Positions 1 to 7,944 of a stretch of DNA of 64,000 bases are shown here, in pieces. The position numbers and the translations under genes are program-made. How positions within the stretch are numbered: the first letter of the stretch is position 1; each line of letters opens with the position of its first letter. Location: NCBI GenBank assembly GCA_016208495.1, contig JACQXX010000010.1, positions 37,935-101,934 on the forward strand, read 5' to 3'. A model generated the notes under the pieces. It was not told the DNA's origin. It saw only the letters and a program-made list of their open reading frames with translations, and made no database searches. Source of the DNA: Acidobacteriota bacterium. GTDB lineage: Bacteria; Acidobacteriota; Blastocatellia; Chloracidobacteriales; Chloracidobacteriaceae.

Positions 1-28
1 AATTCGTGGCTCAATGAGCCGTCAAACA

Positions 29-72
29 AATGAAGAATGAAGAAAGTGGTTAGTGGTTAGTGGTTAGTAATT
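29..72. repeat. Heptad tandem repeats (GAATGAA, GGTTAGT)
   Basis: Two adjoining short arrays with a 7-bp period: GAATGAA units, then three GGTTAGT units. They lie directly left of the palindromic mobile element. The same two unit types recur at 4983, 48206 and 58141. Confidence 0.85.
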
Positions 73-77
73 GGTTC

Positions 78-353
78 TTAGGGACTGTAAAAAATCAACT
101 TCCCGTTTTCGTTTGGGAATCAGGCATTTGGATTGAGCATCCCGGAGGGCTGCAGTTCGGATAGCCGGTGGTTGCTCGGCTACAAGGAGCTACCACCGGG
201 AACAGGTTCGTTCTCTCCAGTGCTCCCCCGCTTCGCCCGCGCCCCTGCGGGGCGCGGGCGAAGCGGGGGAGCAACAAGGGGTGGCCTTTGGATCCGGTGG
301 TAGGCCCAAAGCGGCCAACCGACCGGCTATCCGAACGGCACCGCTTCGCGGTG
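78..353. mobile_element. MITE-like palindromic element, copy A
   Basis: This 276-bp sequence is nearly identical to 58166-58440. A conserved left module of about 41 bp (78-118) is followed by a core bounded by inverted repeats (GTTCGGATAGCCGGT at 155-169, its reverse complement at 322-336). Inside the core are a smaller hairpin (about 163-200) and a perfect 24-bp stem with a 3-nt loop (222-272, GC-rich, apex CCCC-TGC-GGGG). No transposase is encoded, so it is either non-autonomous or a structured RNA element. Its right end abuts a truncated gene, which suggests insertion into that gene. Family name unknown to me. Confidence 0.8.
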
Positions 354-357
354 TGCG

Positions 358-621
358 TTGCGGCCTGAATTTTATCCTGTTTTGTGCCAGGAAGTGACGG
401 CTGAACGGGTCAAGCAGCATTTTGATGGAATCTGTTTGGGGGAGGTCGAACGATTTGAGCTGCCAAATCTCGAAGCATTGAACTTTCTCCTGCATCATTC
501 GCTCGGGGGGGGTGGAACGCTATCGCTCAAGACGGACGCCCAGGGGAAGACCTATAGTTCGGCACTCTTGCGCATGGAAATTGAAGTACCGGAATCGCTG
601 GTTGAATTGATTCAATCATGA
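358..621 (+). pseudogene. Truncated AtuA-like ferredoxin-fold domain protein
   Basis: The 87 residues resemble the C-terminal ferredoxin-fold domain found at the end of AtuA-type proteins (acyclic terpene utilisation family) or as a small separate subunit. The supporting segments are ERFELPNLEALNFLLH, LGGGGTLSL and ALLRMEIEVP. The open frame begins on a TTG at 358, only 5 bp after the end of mobile element copy A. The expected N-terminal strand and turn (an HARSGDKG-type segment in this family) is absent. I infer that the element cut the gene and the remaining 3' part is a relic. It could still be expressed from the TTG, but no Shine-Dalgarno sequence is visible. The family match is from memory. 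Confidence 0.6.
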
Positions 622-1019
622 GGATTTGGGCACCGAAAAACGGGTACAAATTTTTGTCTCGCTCTCTGCATTTCTGGGGAAGTTGTGGTAGAGTGTGCTG
701 CTTTCACGGCAGCAGGTGTATTTCCATCCAAAGCCACATTTCCAAACGCAGCCATACCTGACGGCTGAAGCTGTGGCCCGGACACGCCCTTCCAGAAGGC
801 ATCACTCAGCACTCATGTCAGGCGGACACCTTCAACGCATCAACTTGATCGAAAAGGGGAACGCCTGGTAATTGGCACATTGCTCTCATCTCAACACGTC
901 TTGATGGTTTAGCCATTGGGTGTCCTGTCGAAATTACGTGTCCGTCACACCATAATTCCGGAGAGGGGCGGCGCTCCTCCTCGACCTCAGGGCCGAGGGT
1001 CTCGCGCCGAAGAAATTTA
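622..1019. other. Intergenic region, no gene recognised
   Basis: No convincing open frame on either strand. A small stem-loop sits near 690-712 (GCTGC ... GCAGC). The last 60 bp before the next start are GC-rich and may fold as a leader. No RNA family recognised. Confidence 0.5.
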
Positions 1020-2660
1020 ATGAACCGGCTCAGCAATCTTGAACACTTTATTGTCGATATTGAAGACAGCACCACCTTGCTGAAGCTTTACCTGGATCGG
1101 CTCAGACGTGCTCCCAGTAAAGCCGCAACCTACTGCGAGGCGATTTGCCAGCATAGCGAGGAAATCGCCCAGGCGGTGCATCTGCTCAAACGTGAGCTCT
1201 ATACCCCTGACGGTTCACTTTCTCCGGGCATTTCATTTCATCTGGCTGCCAGTATCGAGAGTTTGTCGGACCTGGCGGAACTGATTCAGTACTCAGCCTT
1301 GCGGTTAGCCACCCAGCAGGTAACCAACCCTGGGGAAGTAACCGATTCGGTAACCCAGGCAACATCCTGTTTTGAAGGTGTGGTGCGGAGTTTAAGCAAT
1401 ATCGAGGTGCCTTTTGACCTGAGCCAGGTCAACCGAATTACCCACCATTTGCGGACGTTGCTCAGTGCCGGTTCCATCTCGGCCCAGGCCAACGCGACCG
1501 GTTCGTTGCAGGGGCCTTCGACGCTGTCTCCGCCGCCACCGCAGGAAGCCGAAGTTTTATTCAGTGCGGAAGATGATCCGTTTGATGAACTGGCCCTGGG
1601 CGAAGACTTTTTCGATGATGTAATTGGCGGGCTGGATAATGCACTCGATAGTGCCCTGCGTGGATCGGCTGAAAGCGACGGCTTTGATGTCCATGCGATG
1701 ACCACCGGGGAACTCTCCGAGGCCGCCGCCGCCGAGATGTTGACTGGCAGCGGTCATGGGTTTGGCCATCACGAAGAATATGCGATTGAAACCCCAAGCG
1801 ATGACCTGCGAGACTTGTTTGCCAATATCGCTGCGGCCTACGTCCAACCAGTCAAGGAATTTATTGCTGAATTGCGACGCGGGAAGGTTTCAAAGGAATG
1901 GCTTGAAATTTGTCGTCCTTCGGTGCAGAGCATTGGTCGGGCGGCAGAGTCAATGGAATACTTTGAATTGTATCGTCGGTTGCGATCCTTTGATGAATAT
2001 CTGGCGGGTGCCCAGCAGGAACCTGACAACCGGGCGATTAAGTCCAACTGGCAAGCCAAATTGATGAAGGCGTATGCCGACCTTGAAGAATTCCTGCCGC
2101 AAACCTTCCAGATTCCAGAAGATTCAGAGTCACCCGAAGGCATTATCATCAATTCTTTGTTGAAGCAGGTTAAAGGCGTTGGTCAGGGCACCATCAAGAA
2201 GTTGTTCTCAATCGGTATGACCAGCCTGGATGTCTATTTTGTCGCTTCGCCTGGTGACATTGCCGCGGCGGCGGGAATTAAAGTCTGGCTGGCAGAGCGC
2301 ATTTGCGACCGCTTCCGTCAGTATCAACAGCAGCTCCAGCAACTGAGCGAAGCCGGGAACCAGGAAAGCAAACGCCTGAACGAAATTGGTGAATGCCTCG
2401 AAGAACTCAAACGCCAGCAGTTCCTCTTCAAACGCGCCACACTGGAAGACTGGTACAGTCAAAGTGAGTCATCCGAAAAGAAGCGTTTCCGCAAAGACCG
2501 CCAGCAGGTCATGTGGCGGCTCAACGTCTTGCTGGCCGAACTTGGCCAAATGGAACTCATTCAGGAAATTAAGAATCTGGTCTTCGAAAAACGCATTGAG
2601 CGTCTCCAGGAATATTTAGATGCCCAGCAAGGCGCCAACCGTGCGGCTGGGGAAGCCTGA
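1020..2660 (+). CDS. Helix-hairpin-helix domain protein of unknown function
   Basis: A 546-residue soluble protein without signal peptide or membrane segment. Residues 1-130 are predicted all-helical. Residues 165-250 form a low-complexity Pro/Asp/Glu/Gly linker. A second helical region follows from about 270. Around residues 380-440 there is a helix-hairpin-helix-like stretch (LLKQVKGVGQGTIKKLF, then SPGDIAAAAGIK), the pattern used in non-sequence-specific DNA binding or in protein contacts. The C-terminal 100 residues are charged and probably coiled-coil. The ATG at 1020 has only a weak upstream purine tract. The next gene is a DUF4388/receiver regulator on the same strand, so a signalling role is possible, but the 346-bp repeat-filled gap argues against tight coupling. 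Function unknown. Confidence 0.75.
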   Translation: MNRLSNLEHFIVDIEDSTTLLKLYLDRLRRAPSKAATYCEAICQHSEEIAQAVHLLKRELYTPDGSLSPGISFHLAASIESLSDLAELIQYSALRLATQQVTNPGEVTDSVTQATSCFEGVVRSLSNIEVPFDLSQVNRITHHLRTLLSAGSISAQANATGSLQGPSTLSPPPPQEAEVLFSAEDDPFDELALGEDFFDDVIGGLDNALDSALRGSAESDGFDVHAMTTGELSEAAAAEMLTGSGHGFGHHEEYAIETPSDDLRDLFANIAAAYVQPVKEFIAELRRGKVSKEWLEICRPSVQSIGRAAESMEYFELYRRLRSFDEYLAGAQQEPDNRAIKSNWQAKLMKAYADLEEFLPQTFQIPEDSESPEGIIINSLLKQVKGVGQGTIKKLFSIGMTSLDVYFVASPGDIAAAAGIKVWLAERICDRFRQYQQQLQQLSEAGNQESKRLNEIGECLEELKRQQFLFKRATLEDWYSQSESSEKKRFRKDRQQVMWRLNVLLAELGQMELIQEIKNLVFEKRIERLQEYLDAQQGANRAAGEA

Positions 2661-2663
2661 AAA

Positions 2664-2962
2664 GAGCGAGTAGCGAGTAGCGAGTAGCGAGTAGTCAATC
2701 CTTTATTTCTCAGTGCCTTGTCATAAGCTTTTCAGAGATAGTGGACCTGGTAAGTGTTTGATTTTTCTGCATTTCTCTTCGTGGTTAAAATGTCTGGAAT
2801 TTTTCGATAAGATACTTAGAAATTATCTCAAAACACCAATTTAGCCAGGCTAAGTGTTGAGAACAGATTTTATTTTAGCGATTTGAGATAGTCTCTTAGG
2901 GGTATGCATGTTCTACGCTCCTCTATAAAATCTACCTGACTACTCGCTACTCACTACTCGCT
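2664..2962. repeat. Inverted heptad cassette (GCGAGTA arms) around a dispersed repeat
   Basis: Four GCGAGTA units (about 2665-2692) face their reverse complement TACTCGC at 2940-2962. Between them, at 2716-2811, lies one copy of a dispersed repeat (TTGTCATAAG ... TTCGTGGTT ... TGTCTGGAAT). That repeat also occurs inverted at 17647-17750 and in part at 14713-14742. The rest of this 346-bp gap holds no gene. Confidence 0.75.
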
Positions 2963-3006
2963 TTCAGTTCGCTATTTCGCTAACTCTCTTTAAAGGTTCA
3001 ATTGCC

Positions 3007-4641
3007 ATGGCCTTACTGGGTGCCATCCGTCCAGGTACAATCGCAGGGTTAATTCGCCTCTTGTCGCAGGGAGAAGCCGTCGCCACGTTGATTTGCGAGC
3101 GCGGTCCGACACGGGTTGATTTTCACTTCAGTAATGGCAAGATCGAGAGCATGGAAGTGAATCAGCTCCCGAGTGATCGAGGGTTAGATATCGTCACCAC
3201 CTGGGAAACCGGCGTGTATCGGTTGATCAAAGGTCGAATTGAACGCGGGTACGGACTTTTTGAATCCAGTGATCGCGGGGCCGGGGCCCGAGGCCATGTG
3301 TTGATTTTATCGGCAGATGTCGGCCTTACGGGAATGGCTGAAAACACACTCGAACAAATCGGATACCAGGTCAGTGTGGCGCCAAGTTCAGCTCAGGCGG
3401 TTGAAACCCTGGCCCAAATTTCCCCAACTCTGATTATTCTGGACACCGAACCCGGAGACGGCGAGTTAGCGGCGGCTGAACAGCTCCGCGACCACGATCA
3501 TGGTCGAGAATTGCCAATTATTGCCCTGACCCGAACGCCGGATGCCTCTCTGGCACGTTCGCTCCATCTTTTGGGATTGTCCTCAATTACCAAGCCCGTT
3601 TCTCCTGAAGCCCTGGTGAGTGTGGTACAGCAGGAAATCCAGATGTATCACGTGCGAAGTTCGCGTGACTGGTCGGCGCTGGCAGTCCCAGCCGAAACTC
3701 CTGAAATTGCAGCGGATATCGTTGATTTGTTGTTGTTTGAGGAGGTGATTCCCTCACTTGACAGCGTGTTTGACAAGTCTTCCAAACTGGGGATCAAAAT
3801 TGCCCTTGGCGAAGCTGCGCCGGAAACGGTGGCATTGTTTGACTTATTTGATGGCCGGAACTCACTCCGGGAAATCATTGCGGCGAATCCGAAGCTTGGA
3901 AAGAAAGTCAAATTTTTAGCCTCCTACATGGTCAAAACCGGGTTGCTGGAAACGGTGGCGGATGCACCGAAGACCCAGACGGTCATTGATGAAGAAACCG
4001 GTGAAATCTCTGAAGTTCCGCTCCCAAGCCTGGCCAAGCCGGCGCCTCGCGAACGACCGGATCAACCCTACTTTACCGCCGTCGAAACACTGGATCTGGC
4101 AGATGCGCTGCGTTCAACCTATGGATCTGACGCTCAGTGGGCCAAATTGCTCTCGCTTGGATTGCCGCCAGCGTATCGGGGGGCCTTTGCCGATACCCTG
4201 CGTTTTATTTCCTCCGTTCAATCAAATTTCATCAAGCGTGGTGCCTCGGTGGCCATTCCAGCTTTACCTGAATATGAAGTGGCCAGAGTTTTAATGCGTT
4301 CTGATTTGTTGATGAGTATCCATGATGTCGAAGATGAAAGCCGATTGATTGATGTGACGCGGTTGTTAGGCGGAAATATCTGGGGCTTTGTCTTTTTTGT
4401 CAGCATGCATCAGCGTTCGGCAATGACGTATCTGCGCTCGCTGGTCCATTCAGTCACCCGAAGTTATCAGCGACCCTATGTGGTCAACCTCCTCAACGTT
4501 GGTGCCTCGGTTGAGGCCGATGCCATTCAACTGGTTGAAGACACGCTCGAACTTGACCGCAAGGGTGTCGTCGGCGTCTGGAATATCCAAAAACCAGAAG
4601 CTGTGATAAAAATGATTGATCAGTTGATTCAACTCAGCTAA
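3007..4641 (+). CDS. DUF4388 / degenerate receiver regulator (PatA-like)
   Basis: 544 residues. Residues 1-85 match the DUF4388 (PatA-type) N-terminal domain, starting MALLGAIRPGTIAGLIRLL and ending YRLIKGRIERG. Residues 97-215 form a response-regulator receiver fold. The phospho-acceptor Asp (LIILDTEP) and the Lys (ITKPVSPE) are kept, but the N-terminal acidic pair is reduced (ILILSADVG), so phosphorylation may be weakened or lost. The remaining 330 residues include a helical segment and an alpha/beta C-terminal domain shared with the paralogue at 32158-33891. There is no DNA-binding output domain, so the output is probably a protein interaction. It probably acts in the cytoplasm in a chemosensory- or motility-type pathway (inference from PatA-like proteins). 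Confidence 0.8.
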   Translation: MALLGAIRPGTIAGLIRLLSQGEAVATLICERGPTRVDFHFSNGKIESMEVNQLPSDRGLDIVTTWETGVYRLIKGRIERGYGLFESSDRGAGARGHVLILSADVGLTGMAENTLEQIGYQVSVAPSSAQAVETLAQISPTLIILDTEPGDGELAAAEQLRDHDHGRELPIIALTRTPDASLARSLHLLGLSSITKPVSPEALVSVVQQEIQMYHVRSSRDWSALAVPAETPEIAADIVDLLLFEEVIPSLDSVFDKSSKLGIKIALGEAAPETVALFDLFDGRNSLREIIAANPKLGKKVKFLASYMVKTGLLETVADAPKTQTVIDEETGEISEVPLPSLAKPAPRERPDQPYFTAVETLDLADALRSTYGSDAQWAKLLSLGLPPAYRGAFADTLRFISSVQSNFIKRGASVAIPALPEYEVARVLMRSDLLMSIHDVEDESRLIDVTRLLGGNIWGFVFFVSMHQRSAMTYLRSLVHSVTRSYQRPYVVNLLNVGASVEADAIQLVEDTLELDRKGVVGVWNIQKPEAVIKMIDQLIQLS

Positions 4642-4745
4642 CCGTTTCAAATCCAATCTGAAAAAAGAGCATCAAACGACGTTCACTCTCACCCAGAGTT
4701 GAGTGATTTCAGGTAACTTCCGTTTGGTGAACACAATCTTTCGAT

Positions 4746-4988
4746 ATGTCTGAAAACTCTGTTCCTACCTCACCGATTGATGCCATTGTATGGAGTAAAG
4801 AAGTCGAAGTGCGAGGCTTATCGCTTCCACTCCAGCTTGAATATGAAAAGCGCGGCGCCTTTTGGGCCACTCGTGGGTTGCGTATGACCGACGGGCTCTT
4901 CTGTCAGCTTGAGAGAGAGCACCCGGAACTCACGTTTGTCAAACGCGAATGGATTGAACCGAAGAAAAAGGATGATAAGGCAGAATGA
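4746..4988 (+). CDS. Small hypothetical protein
   Basis: 80 residues, soluble and charged, ending in a Lys-rich tail (KKKDDKAE). No family recognised. Codon use resembles its neighbours, and it is co-directional between the receiver regulator and the TPR gene. Its TGA stop lies inside the first GAATGAA unit of the repeat cassette that follows. Confidence 0.6.
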   Translation: MSENSVPTSPIDAIVWSKEVEVRGLSLPLQLEYEKRGAFWATRGLRMTDGLFCQLEREHPELTFVKREWIEPKKKDDKAE

Positions 4989-5278
4989 AGAATGTAGTTA
5001 GTGGTTAGGGACCCAGAAGAAAATAAAATCCCACTGAAATCGGGTTCAGGGTTCAGGGTTCAGGGTTTGGGTGATGAATTGACTGATCCCACTCAAGATA
5101 AGTGCTGAGAAACCAGCAGGTACCATTCAAGTTGGATGATCCTGCCCTGAACCCTGAACCCTGGCGGTATGATATTTCCATCCGACTCCCTTAGTGGTTA
5201 GTGGCCAGTTTTTGGCTCTTGGTTCTTCTTCGAAAGTATTGGTTTCTAACCACTAACTACATTCTCAATTCTTCATTC
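4983..5278. repeat. Nested inverted heptad cassette
   Basis: The outer left arm, GAATGAAGAATG plus TAGTTAGTGGTTAG (4983-5008), is matched by its reverse complement at 5246-5278. Nested inside, GGGTTCA units at 5042-5068 face CCCTGAA units at 5145-5164. The cassette fills the whole 303-bp gap between two co-directional genes, and its left end includes the upstream stop codon. It contains no open frame of interest. It could fold as a long hairpin in the transcript. Confidence 0.85.
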
Positions 5279-5291
5279 AAAAAGGTTTCCT

Positions 5292-5606
5292 ATGTCTCAG
5301 TCGCGAATTGATGCCCTGGCAAAGATGCTGGCTGGCGATCCTTCCAATGTGATGGTGCGCTATGGTCTGGCCAATGAATACTGGAAAATGGCCAACTATG
5401 AAGCGGTTATTGAACAAATGACTGCCTATTTGAAAGCCACCGATGATCAAGGGGCCGGCTATCGCATGTTGGGTCAGGCATACCACAAGCTTGGAAACCT
5501 GACTGAAGCCCGTGCCGCCTGGCTGGCTGGTCAACAGGCCGCCGAAAGTCACGGTCACCCCAGCATGGCGGATGAAATTTCACAAATGATTGAAGACCTC
5601 GATTGA
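5292..5606 (+). CDS. Small TPR-repeat protein
   Basis: 104 residues, with two to three tetratricopeptide-like helical pairs. The clearest are VMVRYGLANEYWKMANYEAV and GYRMLGQAYHKLGNLTEAR, which show the Gly/Ala/Tyr spacing of TPRs. It is probably a cytoplasmic adaptor. An AAAGG at 5281-5285 gives a reasonable ribosome site for the ATG. The DinB-fold gene starts 27 bp downstream, so the two are probably cotranscribed. Confidence 0.85.
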   Translation: MSQSRIDALAKMLAGDPSNVMVRYGLANEYWKMANYEAVIEQMTAYLKATDDQGAGYRMLGQAYHKLGNLTEARAAWLAGQQAAESHGHPSMADEISQMIEDLD

Positions 5607-5633
5607 CGGATGATTCATCGAACGGAGGACTGA

Positions 5634-6176
5634 GTGAACTCAAAAGCGATTATGGAATTTAGCCATCGCGTTCACTCAAACCTCTTCAGTGAAGTTGAGC
5701 CGCTTTCTGATGCTGATTTGTACCGTCAGCTTACCCCTGGCACCTGGTCAATTGCTGAAGTCATCGAGCACCTGCGGCAGGTTGATGCCTTATTGCTCAA
5801 GCTCTTTCGCCGGGTCGCCACGGGACAAAAACCCAGTGAGCGCCGCTTGAGCCAGCGTCTCATTGCCAGGATTGGCCTCCTGGCTGGTCACTGGATGATT
5901 GCCCGACCACTGTTTAAAGTCAAAGCCCCCTCTTTTGTTGCACCACTTTCCACTCCCCCTCGACACGAACTGATTGCCGGTTTGAGGCAGGTACTCGACG
6001 ACCTTGCCCAATGTGAGCAACTGTATTCCTCTGAACAATTAACCCAGCTCTATATCAAACATCCGGGTGTTGGTGCGCTCAATTTCTATGAATTAATGTT
6101 GATTGATACCTATCATTTCCAGCGCCATTTGCTTCAGATTCAGGCATTGAAAGAAAAACTCAGATCAGGTGCTTAG
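5634..6176 (+). CDS. DinB-superfamily protein
   Basis: 180 residues with the four-helix DinB/YfiT-like architecture. The N-terminal segment GTWSIAEVIEHLRQVD carries the first metal-ligand His of the family. The C-terminal helix (IDTYHFQRHLLQ) carries two more His in the usual HxxxH spacing, so a metal-binding triad looks intact. Members are metal-dependent thiol transferases or detoxification enzymes, and the substrate here cannot be read from sequence. The start is GTG at 5634, supported by GGAGG at 5624-5628. Confidence 0.8.
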   Translation: MNSKAIMEFSHRVHSNLFSEVEPLSDADLYRQLTPGTWSIAEVIEHLRQVDALLLKLFRRVATGQKPSERRLSQRLIARIGLLAGHWMIARPLFKVKAPSFVAPLSTPPRHELIAGLRQVLDDLAQCEQLYSSEQLTQLYIKHPGVGALNFYELMLIDTYHFQRHLLQIQALKEKLRSGA

Positions 6177-6358
6177 TGCCAAAGAACAACCAGGCAGTCA
6201 CCAGGACCAGGAACCAACCACCAGTTATACCATTCTGGGATGAAATTCTCGCATTCAGGAAATGCTAAAATATTGAAAATGTTGTGTTTCCCTCAGCCCA
6301 TAGCCCAATACCCTCAGCCCAAATTGGTATTACCAACCCGCCTCAACGAAACTGTTTT

Positions 6359-7855
6359 ATGGGAAATTTAAGTAAACCAGCGACCCTTGGAGAACTCAGG
6401 CAGAGCGCCTGGAGTGAAAGCCGTTTACGCCATCGCTCCGTCAAGGATGAAATGCGTGAAAATCTGATCCGGAAACTCGAAGCCGGTGCCCCCCTCTTTC
6501 CAGGAATTGTGGGCTATGAAGATTCGGTCATTCCACAGTTGATCAATGCTGTTTTGTCACGTCACAACTTTATTTTGCTTGGGCATCGAGGTCAGGCCAA
6601 AAGCCGGATTTTACGCTCACTCGAAAACTTGTTGGACGAGGAAATGCCCGTGATTGCCGGTTCTGAAGTCAATGATCATCCCTACAACCCGATCAGTGCC
6701 TATGGCCGGCAAACAATTGCAGAAAAAGGGGATGATACCCCAATTGCCTGGATGCCACGCCACGCCAGATACGTGGAAAAACTCGCCACCCCCGATGTCA
6801 CCATTGCTGATATTTTGGGAGATGTGGACCCGATCAAGGCGGCAAAAAGCGGCTATCTGCTTTCGGATGAATTGACCATTCACTATGGGCTGTTGCCACG
6901 TGCTAACCGTGGGGTTTTTGCCATTAACGAATTGCCGGATCTGGCTGGGAAAATCCAGGTTGGACTGTTCAATATCATGCAGGAAGGGGATGTTCAGATT
7001 AAAGGCTATCCCATTCGGCTTCCGCTTGATGTCCTGATTGTTTTTACCGCCAACCCGGAGGACTACACCGCTCGCGGGAAAATCATCACTCCACTCAAAG
7101 ACCGCATCGGGTCAGAAATTGTGACCCACTATCCGACTTCGGTGGCGGAGGCAATTAAAATTACTGAACAGGAAGCCTGGATCGAGCGCCCACAAACCAA
7201 ACAGGTTCAGGTGCCGCGCTTTATCAAACAGATTGTCGAACAAATCACCTTTCTGGCACGCGAAGACAGCCGAATTGACAAACGGTCAGGCGTCAGTCAG
7301 CGCCTGCCAATCTCAGTTCTGGAAAATGTCCTGAGCAATGCCGAACGCCGGGCGCTGATGTGCCGCGAAACCGTGATTGTGCCTCGAATTAGTGACATTT
7401 ATGCCGCCATTCCTTCAATCACTGGCAAAATCGAACTTGAATATGAAGGCGAACAGGTTGGGTCTGAGCGAATTGCCCGTGATTTGATCCGGCAAGCCTG
7501 TGGCAAAGTGTATCTGGAATACCTGGAACTGGCTGAAACTGGAAAAATTACGGACTGGTTCAACCAGGGACATCATCTAAAGCTGTCCGATATGATTCCG
7601 GCAGACCAGGGACTGCGGCAGGTTCAGAACATTCGAACACTGCTTGATGTCGTTTGGCTTGGAAACTTTGCTGAAGGCACAACCTCAGCCCATCTGGTTG
7701 CCGCCGCTGAACTTGTTCTCGAAGGACTCTATGCCCAGAAGAAAATCAGCCGGAGCGAAGAACGCGGCTACGGAAAGGTTGCCCCCGAACGCCGTCGGCG
7801 TGGCGGAGACGCCGAAGGATTTTATGACTGGACCGACACCGGGAACGTGAACTGA
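6359..7855 (+). CDS. Magnesium-chelatase ChlI/MoxR-like AAA+ ATPase
   Basis: 498 residues from the ATG at 6359. An in-frame GTG at 6284 is less likely, because the extra 25 codons are made of CAGCCC-type intergenic repeat. It has a Walker A GHRGQAKS (75-82), a Walker B-like GVFAINELPDL, a sensor-1 segment FTANPEDYTARG and an arginine-finger region LKDRIGSEI, in the order of the ChlI/MoxR clade. Such ATPases remodel or chelate with a VWA partner, and a VWA gene follows 89 bp downstream, so they probably form one complex. No tetrapyrrole genes are nearby, so a MoxR-type chaperone role is more likely than magnesium chelation (inference). The C-terminal 30 residues are charged and unconserved-looking. 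Confidence 0.88.
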   Translation: MGNLSKPATLGELRQSAWSESRLRHRSVKDEMRENLIRKLEAGAPLFPGIVGYEDSVIPQLINAVLSRHNFILLGHRGQAKSRILRSLENLLDEEMPVIAGSEVNDHPYNPISAYGRQTIAEKGDDTPIAWMPRHARYVEKLATPDVTIADILGDVDPIKAAKSGYLLSDELTIHYGLLPRANRGVFAINELPDLAGKIQVGLFNIMQEGDVQIKGYPIRLPLDVLIVFTANPEDYTARGKIITPLKDRIGSEIVTHYPTSVAEAIKITEQEAWIERPQTKQVQVPRFIKQIVEQITFLAREDSRIDKRSGVSQRLPISVLENVLSNAERRALMCRETVIVPRISDIYAAIPSITGKIELEYEGEQVGSERIARDLIRQACGKVYLEYLELAETGKITDWFNQGHHLKLSDMIPADQGLRQVQNIRTLLDVVWLGNFAEGTTSAHLVAAAELVLEGLYAQKKISRSEERGYGKVAPERRRRGGDAEGFYDWTDTGNVN

Positions 7856-7861
7856 GTCTAT

Positions 7862-7932
7862 GTCAGTACCACCTGCGTCAGCGGGTGGGTTCTCACAAGC
7901 AACTCCCACCCACTGACGCAGGTGGTACTGAC
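7862..7932. repeat. REP-like palindrome between ATPase and VWA genes
   Basis: Two 28-bp arms (7862-7889 and 7905-7932) are inverted with a single mismatch around a 15-bp loop. Core: CAGTACCACCTGCGTCAGCG. Further single copies lie at 32173-32200, 38937-38965 and, partly, 41413-41429. The predicted RNA hairpin sits just upstream of the VWA start and could modulate the ratio of the two proteins. Confidence 0.85.
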
Positions 7933-7944
7933 TTCTGAGGGGTT

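Noticed and set aside
168..368. Open frames across the palindromic element (and the equivalent at 58273-58503)
   Set aside because: They follow the two element copies exactly and are explained by the GC-rich hairpin, with no protein family.
6284..6358. N-terminal extension of the MoxR-like ATPase from a GTG
   Set aside because: The extra codons translate CAGCCC-type repeat DNA, and the family start fits the ATG at 6359.
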